IMG/VR virus record: IMGVR_UViG_3300042090_000844
Coordinates: 1 to 22,789 of that record
Strand: one strand, 5' to 3'
Length of the DNA stretch: 22,789 nucleotides
DNA from: a virus
A program made the position numbers and the translations under genes. The notes under the pieces are model-generated. The model made no database searches and was not told where the DNA came from. It saw only the letters and a list, made by a program, of their open reading frames with translations. Below, piece by piece: positions 14,924 through 20,649 of the stretch. The stretch's first letter is position 1. The number at the start of each line of letters is the position of its first letter.

Positions 14924-16377
14924 GCTCCGAACCCTCCACCGCCACCAGGGGCCGGCTCTCCGATCTTGAAGTCTGGGAGGCCGTCGAGACCGAACCGAGT
15001 TGCGGCCCACCGACGCACCTGCTCGACATCCACGAACTGCACACCTGCGCGAGCGAGGCCCATGAACGCGTTGCCGAACTCTTTAAATTGGGCCGCGTTG
15101 GCCGCGTACTGCGCACGGCTCGCCACGTCCCACTCTGTCCACGGCGCAAGCTCTGGGTCACCGAAGCTAAACTCCGCGAACGGTCGCGCGACCTGGTCGT
15201 GAAGCGTCGAGCGCCACGCCGCGTTGTCGTCCTGGATCCCAGAGTCGCGGATGTCCATGTGGGCGCTCGTGGCGGCGAACGAGCCTCCCTTGACCTCCGT
15301 CGTGAGATTCTGGAACAGGAGCGCGAGGACGATCGCCATGTCGCAGTGGTCGATGAGGCCGGCGAAGCCTTCCCAGCCGAGCGTCTCTGCCTCCACGAGG
15401 GAGACGCCGTAGGAGTTGTCCTTGTCGACGCCCTTTCCGATCAGGACAACCGACTCGTTTCCTCGGTTCGCCATCTGCTGCACGAACTGCGATCGCTCGC
15501 CCGGGTCCGCGGCCATCGGCGTTTCCGCGAGCACCATCGGGATGCCGTGGATCTCGCTCCACCGCAGCCAGTCACGTCGAGACCAGTGGCGACCGAGGAA
15601 GGGTTCGGACACTGCGCGGATGGCGCCTCGGATCCAGCAGCGCTCGTACCCGAAGCGCGAATGGTGGACCCACTTCCCGTTCCCGCCGATGACGGGAATC
15701 GACCCGTCCTGGGACAGCGCGACCATGCGCCGCACGCCCCAGTTCCAGTATTCGTAGCGTGGATGCCAGTGCTTCATGTACGGCTTCCACACGGGCTTGG
15801 TCGTGTCCCAGACGAGCTGGGCGTCGCTCCAGCCCATGACCACCTCGTAGTCGCTCATGAGGCCGAGACTGGAGTCGCCCGAGAACTGCGGCCAGTGCGC
15901 AACCCAGGCGTCCAGTACCTCGCGTGCGGCGGCGGAGTCGTTGCCGGGGCTGAACCGGATGTCTCGGCCGAACAGGCCCGCGCGTCGCGACCCGAGCGTC
16001 GCCATCACTCGGTCGTCACCGAGTATCGAGTCGCAGAGCTGCGCAGACCGTTCGAATCGGCCCATCATGTGCTGCGCCAGCGCCTCTCGCGCTTCCTGGA
16101 CGCTCCACGCGTTCTGGATCGTGACGAGCGGGATGTCCCGGAACACCACCTCCGCGAATGGCTTTCGGCCCGCGGGTGAGAGCGGATCGCCGGGTGGCGC
16201 GAAGGCGGGGTCGTTGCGAATCGGGCTCGCCAGCATGCCGACCTGCTGATCGATCATGCGCTGCGCGTCGTCGTAGGTCAGTGCCCGCCCGACGCTCGGG
16301 GCCCCCGTCGCGGTCGGCGGTGGGGGTCGGCCGAGCAGTCCTCCGGCCCCGGGCGTCGCGGTGGGCGGCGCTGCCAC
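14920..16377 (-). CDS. Portal protein, DUF935 (Mu gp29-like)
   Basis: The 485-aa protein starts at an ATG three bases after the preceding stop; its own stop overlaps the next ATG (ATGA). It fits the Mu gp29/DUF935 portal family in length and order: helical N-terminus (EAREALAQHMMGRFERSAQLCD), RRAGLFGRDIRFSPG, the Trp-rich middle (KPVWKPYMKHWHPRYEYWNWG), then the conserved RDWLRWSEIHGIPMVLAETP region, and a helical crown-like C-terminus. Portals form the dodecameric ring through which DNA is packaged and which anchors the connector. The N-terminal 30 residues are Pro/Gly/Thr-rich and the C-terminus ends in a Gly run, both probably flexible. The place between the 238-aa protein and the protease-scaffold is normal for Mu-like head genes. 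Confidence 0.83.
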   Translation of the reverse strand: MAAPPTATPGAGGLLGRPPPPTATGAPSVGRALTYDDAQRMIDQQVGMLASPIRNDPAFAPPGDPLSPAGRKPFAEVVFRDIPLVTIQNAWSVQEAREALAQHMMGRFERSAQLCDSILGDDRVMATLGSRRAGLFGRDIRFSPGNDSAAAREVLDAWVAHWPQFSGDSSLGLMSDYEVVMGWSDAQLVWDTTKPVWKPYMKHWHPRYEYWNWGVRRMVALSQDGSIPVIGGNGKWVHHSRFGYERCWIRGAIRAVSEPFLGRHWSRRDWLRWSEIHGIPMVLAETPMAADPGERSQFVQQMANRGNESVVLIGKGVDKDNSYGVSLVEAETLGWEGFAGLIDHCDMAIVLALLFQNLTTEVKGGSFAATSAHMDIRDSGIQDDNAAWRSTLHDQVARPFAEFSFGDPELAPWTEWDVASRAQYAANAAQFKEFGNAFMGLARAGVQFVDVEQVRRWAATRFGLDGLPDFKIGEPAPGGGGGFGA

Positions 16378-16380
16378 GGA

Positions 16381-17097
16381 TTACTCTGCGGCCTTGTCGG
16401 CAGGGGCGGGCGGCTCGGCCTGTCCCGTTGCGAGGCGAATCTGCTCGGCGGTCAGGCCGAGCGCCGCAAGCTGCGCGGCGGTGATGACGACAGCGCCTTG
16501 CTCCACGCTCACACGCTCGATGTCCGTGCGCCAGTTCGCGAGGCCCGAGACGGACACGCGGTCGAACTCGCCTCCGGGGAGTAGCGCTCGCATGTCGGTG
16601 CGCCGGAACGAGTCCCAGAGCCACACCTTGTACTTCGCGCTCTTGGCGCCCGGCGGATTGCCGAACGCTGGGTCCGCATACATCGTGTCGGCGGGGTACG
16701 GGTAGAGTCCTCCCTCGCTGCGAGCCTGGTCGATGCCGGGCGGGTAGACGTAGTCGAGGAGTTCCACGACGGAACCCTCGGGAAACGACCGGCTCGCCAC
16801 GCACCGCGCGGCGAACGTGGCGCCCGTCATCGGGGAGCGGCACGGGATCAGGAACTCTTTGGGCAGCGGGCGATCGCGGCCGCGGAGGCGGTCGATGTCC
16901 GCCCTCATGACCTCATCGGCGGGCTTGGCCATCACCCTCGCCATCTCCGCCTTGACGTCGTCGATGGACAGGGCGCGTGGCGCGGCGGCGATGGCGCCCG
17001 AGACGGCGGCCTGGACGATTGCGGCGATGTCCGCCGCGGTCAGGGTGACGGCGGGGGGTGCGGTCTCTGCGGGCGGATGCGGATCTTTGCTGGCCAT
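16381..17097 (-). CDS. Hypothetical head-region protein (238 aa)
   Basis: I do not recognise the family. I chose the ATG at 17097 because GGAG lies eight bases upstream; the extended frame to 17208 runs into the terminase gene. The N-terminal ~25 residues are Pro/Ala-rich, followed by a hydrophobic helix (LTAADIAAIVQAAVSGAIAAAP) and a charged helix (VKAEMARVMAKPADEVMRADI). A compact middle follows (about 80-190) with Cys, Pro and aromatic residues and strands (GSVVELLDYVYPPGID, AKYKVWLWDSF). The C-terminus is a helix with an LTAEQIRLATGQ stretch. The leading segment could be a coiled-coil or capsid-assembly tail. The gene lies between terminase and portal, so a minor head or packaging-accessory protein is plausible but not shown. 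Confidence 0.55.
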   Translation of the reverse strand: MASKDPHPPAETAPPAVTLTAADIAAIVQAAVSGAIAAAPRALSIDDVKAEMARVMAKPADEVMRADIDRLRGRDRPLPKEFLIPCRSPMTGATFAARCVASRSFPEGSVVELLDYVYPPGIDQARSEGGLYPYPADTMYADPAFGNPPGAKSAKYKVWLWDSFRRTDMRALLPGGEFDRVSVSGLANWRTDIERVSVEQGAVVITAAQLAALGLTAEQIRLATGQAEPPAPADKAAE

Positions 17098-17164
17098 TTG
17101 GGATCTCCTGCGCGGCCGATCGGCGGCGGCGCCCTCCCACCATGACGCACTGCGACACCCCGCG

Positions 17165-18514
17165 TCAACCCAGCAAGCCCTCGTAAGGTCGACCCCCCCT
17201 TCCCCCAAGCCCGACCTGCGGCCCGGTCCCGCCGCCGCCGAGCATGGCGTCCACCATGCTCACCATCGCGTCGACCTCGTCGTCCCGGTCGCGCTCGTGC
17301 CCGCGAAAGAGCGCGACGCGGTGGAGGAAGCCGGGCGCCCATGGGGCGGTGGCTGGGACCAGGATGTCCCCCTCGTTCCACCGACGGATCGTCTTCTGGG
17401 CGCGGACAAGCTTGTTGTACCGCGCGGGGATGATGCCCACCGGGATGCCGCGCTGGAGCAGTAGGCGCGAGAGTCCCACCTCGGGGCCCGCCTGGTAGCT
17501 CCAGAGCACCGCTCGCCCGTGCTCGTTCAGGAACGTTCGGCAGGTGTCCTCCAGCTGTACGGCGTCGAGCTTGTGCCGCCGAAAATCGACCAGGTAGACC
17601 TTGCGCCCGTACACGCGGGCTGCGCACGCGGCGAAGAAGTCGGAGCCCGGCGCGTCGGTGTAGGCGAAGTCGACGCCGTACGCGATGCGGTAGCCGCCCA
17701 ATGGGAACGCCTCGTAGCGCGTGGCCCCGCGGAAGAGGTCTGAGCCCTCGGGCCTCGGGTCTCCCATGAGCTGCGCGTGCCAGATTCGTTCGCCGGGGTC
17801 CGCGAGCGCGAGCTCGCGGCGCATCTTGTGGAGCTCCTCGAGCGGCCAGACCGAGGGCGCGAACGCCCGCTCGGTCGGGAGCCCCTCGTCGACAATGGCC
17901 GGGTGGTGGACGTACTGCCATCCGCCGCGGGAGAGCCGTCGCCCGATCGGGTCGTCGGGGTGCCATCGGCTCATCAGGATCAGTACGGGCCCGGGCCTCC
18001 CGCGACGCATGCACCGCGCGGTGTAGTGGGCGATGCTCTTGTCCACGACCTCGCGGATGTTCGGGTCGTCGGCTGCGTCCTCGTCGATCGGGTCGTCGAC
18101 GATCAGCGCGTGGCAGTTGTAGCCGATCTTGCTCTGCGCGGCGCTCATCACGACGACGCCGCCCCCCGAATCGTTCTGCCAGTGCGTGATCGTGTTCGTC
18201 CCCTTCGCTGGGCCCACTCCCGCCGATTCCGCGAGCTGTCGGAGCCGCTTACCTCTCGCCTGCGCGGCCTCGAGTGTGTGTGTCAGGAAGATGATCTCTC
18301 GCGTCGGATCCTGGACGAGCAGCCACACGATTCCGTGGAGCGTGGTCTCGGTCTTGTAGTGCCGGATGGGCACATCGCAGAGCGCCCGCGTGCCGTCGCA
18401 CGAGTGGGCCTCGGTGATGATGGCGCACCACTCTGCGAGGTGGTTGGGGCGGGCGAGCTCCGGCGACAGTGCGGGGATGAACTCCAGGAGCGGCAGGCCC
18501 TCGAAACGGGACAT
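17165..18514 (-). CDS. terL: Large terminase subunit (packaging ATPase-nuclease)
   Basis: The 449-aa protein starts at an ATG 12 bases after the lipoprotein stop. It has the two-domain plan of the family. The ATPase part shows a Walker A-like segment (residues 48-55, PIRHYKT; note Tyr53 where Gly is usual, Lys54 kept), Walker B ALIVDD (136-141) with the acidic pair, and motif III MSRWHPDDPIG (181-191). The nuclease part shows an RNase H-like first strand with VDFAYTDAPGSD (Asp282) and a late DRDDEVDAM (Asp411, Asp412, Asp415). Length and order fit Mu gp28-type and related terminases. It drives DNA into the prohead through the portal encoded downstream. No small terminase subunit is recognisable next to it. 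Confidence 0.88.
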   Translation of the reverse strand: MSRFEGLPLLEFIPALSPELARPNHLAEWCAIITEAHSCDGTRALCDVPIRHYKTETTLHGIVWLLVQDPTREIIFLTHTLEAAQARGKRLRQLAESAGVGPAKGTNTITHWQNDSGGGVVVMSAAQSKIGYNCHALIVDDPIDEDAADDPNIREVVDKSIAHYTARCMRRGRPGPVLILMSRWHPDDPIGRRLSRGGWQYVHHPAIVDEGLPTERAFAPSVWPLEELHKMRRELALADPGERIWHAQLMGDPRPEGSDLFRGATRYEAFPLGGYRIAYGVDFAYTDAPGSDFFAACAARVYGRKVYLVDFRRHKLDAVQLEDTCRTFLNEHGRAVLWSYQAGPEVGLSRLLLQRGIPVGIIPARYNKLVRAQKTIRRWNEGDILVPATAPWAPGFLHRVALFRGHERDRDDEVDAMVSMVDAMLGGGGTGPQVGLGGRGGRPYEGLLG

Positions 18515-18526
18515 CTCGTCAGGGTA

Positions 18527-18751
18527 TCACTTCTGGCACACCCAGTACCCGCCCCCGTCCGTGCCCGTCGGCAGAAACACGCACCCCACTCGGTCGGGTC
18601 GCGCGTCGCCGCAGTTGTCCACGAAGTCGCTCGCGTCGTAGTAGACGCATCCCCCCGCATCACGCGGTGGCGTGGACACGTCGGGCTCAGCGTCGATGGG
18701 CGCGGACGCCGACGAGCACGCGGCGAGCAGCAGGAGTAGCGCGGGCCTCAT
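18527..18751 (-). CDS. Small Cys-rich lipoprotein (74 aa)
   Basis: The ATG at 18751 overlaps the GroES-like gene stop (ATGA); the in-frame extension to 18880 is a shadow. The first 12 residues are a very short signal: an Arg at position 2, then a Leu-run and the lipobox Leu-Ala-Ala-Cys (9-12). After that come Ser/Ala/Pro/Asp-rich residues to about 34, then a compact C-terminal domain with four cysteines (35, 47, 57, 72) that could form two disulfides. It is probably lipidated and displayed in the host envelope. Phages carry such lipoproteins as superinfection-exclusion proteins (for example T5 Llp, similar size) or as outer-membrane spanins. A spanin usually lacks such Cys pairs and sits in a lysis cassette, which is not present here. 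Function is not settled. Confidence 0.7.
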   Translation of the reverse strand: MRPALLLLLAACSSASAPIDAEPDVSTPPRDAGGCVYYDASDFVDNCGDARPDRVGCVFLPTGTDGGGYWVCQK

Positions 18752-19170
18752 CGGCAGTCCGCCCCCGCCGCCAACCACGGCCTGCTCGTGTCGCCCTGCG
18801 CTTGCACGAGCTGACCGTCCTCGATCACCGCGTCGATCTCGCGCTGGGCCCGAACCACGCACACGCTGCCATCGGTCCACGTGAGCCGAGAGCCCTTCTC
18901 GGTGCTCTCGTAGTGAAACTGCACTACGTCGCCGACCTTGAACCCGTGCGCGATCTCGTGCCCCTGCGACGTGAGCACGGGCGGACCCATCGCGAGGACG
19001 CGGCCCCGGTGCGTCTTCTCGGAGTACTCACGGTACTCGCCGTCGCCGATGTGGACGTAAGGGTCGATGATGACGCTCGATGCGTGCTCGGCGATCGGAA
19101 GGATGACGACGCGGCCGCGCAGGCAATGCAGTTTGCCGCCCGCGCCCCACCAGGCTCCCGGTTCGCTCAT
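18748..19170 (-). CDS. GroES-like co-chaperonin (140 aa)
   Basis: The ATG at 19170 overlaps the glycosyltransferase stop (ATGA); the frame upstream of it is a shadow. Residues ~19-116 follow the GroES plan: strand GRVVILPIAEH (19-29), a long loop with SSVIIDP (31-37) standing where the mobile loop and its hydrophobic IVL tripeptide occur, then GRVLAMGPP (56-64), the VGDVVQF strand (79-85) and the final EIDAVIED (111-118). The loop between is longer than in bacterial GroES (about 20 extra residues). Phage co-chaperonins such as T4 gp31 replace GroES to let GroEL fold the large capsid protein. Here a similar role for the gpT-like capsid protein is plausible. The C-terminus adds a Gln/Ala/Trp tail of about 20 residues. 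Confidence 0.8.
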   Translation of the reverse strand: MSEPGAWWGAGGKLHCLRGRVVILPIAEHASSVIIDPYVHIGDGEYREYSEKTHRGRVLAMGPPVLTSQGHEIAHGFKVGDVVQFHYESTEKGSRLTWTDGSVCVVRAQREIDAVIEDGQLVQAQGDTSRPWLAAGADCR

Positions 19171-19853
19171 TTCGTCGCTCCTTCGATGTCTCGCCCCGAC
19201 CAAGCCCGTGACCCTGCGTGGAACATTAGATTGCCCTTTCCCTGGTAGATGTCGCACGAGCCGCCCAACTCCCGCCAGCGGCGGGAGAAGGAGTAGTCCT
19301 CGCTCGTGAGCAATATCTCGCCTTGCACCTGCTCGTACAGCATGCCGAAAATGTTGGGCACGAGGTCGGTGGCCGGCCGATCGACGTAGCGGATCACGTC
19401 CTTGGCCGCGCTCATTCGCTCCAGCATCGAGCGAGAGCAGAGCGAAAACCCGAGCCCGACGCCGAGCACGGTCGACACCTCGGGATCATCGGTCGCGGAC
19501 ACTTCCTCGGTGCGCAGGACCCAGCGCACCGGCTCGCGCTTGTTCGTGTACGGCACCGAGATGAAGTCGAGGCCCTTCTCGATCAGGCGGCCGATCACGG
19601 TCACGTCGGCTGGCCACGTGTCGTCGTCCCACCACAGTAGGTGCGTGAAGTCGTGTTCGCGGAGCGCTCGGGCGACGACGCGATTTCGGGCGCGCACGAC
19701 GTCAAGCCCGTAGGCGACGAACGTGTCCGCGGAGAACAGGTGAGACGCTGCGCGGACCGCTTCGGCGTACCCCAGAGAGACCTGCGCACACATCGGATCG
19801 CTCGACCGCACCGGAGTCGCGATCAGGAGTCGCGCGGAGCCGGGAGAACTCAA
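19167..19853 (-). CDS. GT-A fold glycosyltransferase, phage-encoded
   Basis: The 228-aa protein most likely starts at TTG 19853, whose TTGA overlaps the stop of the small HTH gene. A later ATG (about 19790) would remove the LLIATPV strand that begins the GT-A fold. Motifs follow in order: LLIATPVR (9-16), VVRARNRVVARALRE near residues 53-67, then THLLWWDDDTWP with the metal-binding acidic triplet, VPYTNKREPVRW, GFSLCSRSMLERM, and near the C-terminus SEDYSFSRRWRELGG (candidate catalytic acidic pair) and a late His-Ala-Gly. This is the pattern of nucleotide-sugar glycosyltransferases. The acceptor could be virion proteins, phage DNA or a host envelope glycan. No sugar-nucleotide synthesis genes are present, so the donor must come from the host. 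Confidence 0.78.
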   Translation of the reverse strand: MSSPGSARLLIATPVRSSDPMCAQVSLGYAEAVRAASHLFSADTFVAYGLDVVRARNRVVARALREHDFTHLLWWDDDTWPADVTVIGRLIEKGLDFISVPYTNKREPVRWVLRTEEVSATDDPEVSTVLGVGLGFSLCSRSMLERMSAAKDVIRYVDRPATDLVPNIFGMLYEQVQGEILLTSEDYSFSRRWRELGGSCDIYQGKGNLMFHAGSRAWSGRDIEGATK

Positions 19854-19972
19854 GCCCGCCTCACCGGCAAACCCACCAGCCGTCGCAGGATGGTCACCTG
19901 CGTGACCCCCGCCCGATCCGCCATCTCCTGCAACTGCGACTCCGTGAACATCGGGATTCTGAATCTCATCAT
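19850..19972 (-). CDS. Small helix-turn-helix protein (40 aa)
   Basis: The gene is too short for usual ORF callers. GGAGGT (19986-19981) lies eight bases before the paired ATG ATG start at 19972. The protein has a basic N-terminus, then a helix-turn-helix-like stretch (LQEMADRAGVTQVTILRRL) resembling the DNA-reading motif of LacI- or MerR-type regulators, and a basic tail. The stop overlaps the TTG start of the glycosyltransferase (TTGA), so the two are translationally coupled. With a candidate promoter and 7-bp direct repeats just upstream (20003-20030), an autoregulator of the accessory cassette is the simplest idea. A role as a small terminase DNA-binding subunit is less likely but cannot be excluded, since none is seen elsewhere. 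Confidence 0.6.
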   Translation of the reverse strand: MMRFRIPMFTESQLQEMADRAGVTQVTILRRLVGLPVRRA

Positions 19973-19994
19973 GTCACCAGACCTCCATACCCAA

Positions 19995-20023
19995 CGCATA
20001 GCCCGTCACGCATCACGCGTCAA
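19995..20023 (-). promoter_or_regulatory. Candidate sigma-70-like promoter for the HTH-glycosyltransferase cassette
   Basis: On the minus strand TTGACG (20023-20018) is followed after 17 bases by TATGCG (20000-19995). The -35 matches the consensus in five of six bases; the -10 in only three. Predicted start of transcription is near 19988, leaving a leader of about 16 bases with GGAGGT. It overlaps the four 7-bp repeats, which could let the HTH protein act on it. Confidence 0.35.
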
Positions 20024-20030
20024 GCGTCAA
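20003..20030. repeat. Four tandem 7-bp direct repeats (operator-like)
   Basis: On the plus strand the units are CCGTCAC, GCATCAC, GCGTCAA, GCGTCAA, in exact 7-base register. They cover the -35 and spacer of the candidate promoter upstream of the small HTH gene, which suggests protein binding on one face every turn or less. No other copy of the full array was seen in the window. Confidence 0.45.
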
Positions 20031-20457
20031 TCGACCATACCCCCCGCCGGCATACGCACGCAAGCACGCATCCACACACACTCACAGCCATATTCGCACA
20101 CATACACACAACGTATGCCAGCCATGCAGCCAAGCTCAGCCGTGCAGTCGACCCGTAAAGCCTCCCGGGCGCCCTCCTACGCCCCTTTGCCACGCGACGT
20201 CCAAAGAGCCCTCCTAGGACCCTCCCTGGCCCAGCGTTCGCGGGTGGCGTGTGCGGAGTGGACTACGCGCGCGAGGGGGCGAGTGGCGAGCCTGGACTCG
20301 AGCGGCTGCCACACCTGCCCGGCGCGTTCGAGGTGGTGGGGGGCGGCGGAGAGATTTCGGGGGCGTACGAGGCGAGGCGGGGACGGATACCCCCACGCAC
20401 TTCCTAACGATTTTCAAAAAAAAGAGCCCGCGCCATCCGTCGGTCGAATGCATGAGC

Positions 20458-20484
20458 TGCCACACCTGCCATACCTGACACACT
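20458..20484 (+). repeat. Iteron cluster, three 9-bp units
   Basis: Units are TGCCACACC, TGCCATACC and a diverged TGACACACT, in head-to-tail register. They share the core of a lone unit at 20307 (GCTGCCACACCTGCC at 20305 and 20456 is a 15-bp exact direct repeat). Typical of initiator- or repressor-binding iterons. Confidence 0.65.
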
Positions 20485-20557
20485 CACGTACGCGCGCGCG
20501 AGAGACACGCGAGAGAGTCTGTAGCCTACGCGCGCGGGCGCGCACGCGAAGGTCCGA

Positions 20558-20584
20558 GGTGTGGCAGGTATGGCAGGTCTGCCA
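20558..20584 (-). repeat. Inverted iteron cluster, three 9-bp units
   Basis: On the plus strand GGTGTGGCA, GGTATGGCA and GGTCTGCCA follow each other without a gap; the first two are exact reverse complements of the first two units in the opposite cluster, the third has one mismatch to the pattern. The two clusters face each other across 73 bases of CG-rich, alternating purine-pyrimidine sequence. Confidence 0.65.
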
Positions 20585-20649
20585 CCGTGACCCAATGGCG
20601 CACCGCGCCGACCCTCGCCCCCACGCCGGGCGCATGGGACCACGTGGGA

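Larger units (their letters stand above)
19973..20649. other. Non-coding control region (candidate origin)
   Basis: No convincing gene lies here; open frames on both strands lack start signals and family resemblance. It holds, in order, the promoter and 7-bp repeats (19995-20030), a CA-rich tract bounded by an inverted GGCATACG/CGTATGCC pair (20049-20119), an 11-bp CTACGCGCGCG repeat (20263 and 20526), a lone 9-bp iteron unit (20307), an A/T-rich island with eight As (20405-20423), and two opposed iteron clusters (20458-20484 and 20558-20584). It follows the replication genes directly, an expected place for a phage origin or a control switch. Confidence 0.5.

Noticed and set aside
20405-20430. 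Possible rho-independent terminator at the run of Ts (minus strand) after GCGGGCTC
   Set aside because: There is no matching upstream arm for a stable stem, so only a T-run is left; not convincing.
20214-20483. Open frame on the minus strand starting with Trp/Gln/Val repeats in the iteron area
   Set aside because: The repetitive start is the translation of the iteron units, there is no Shine-Dalgarno sequence, and the rest has no coherent composition.
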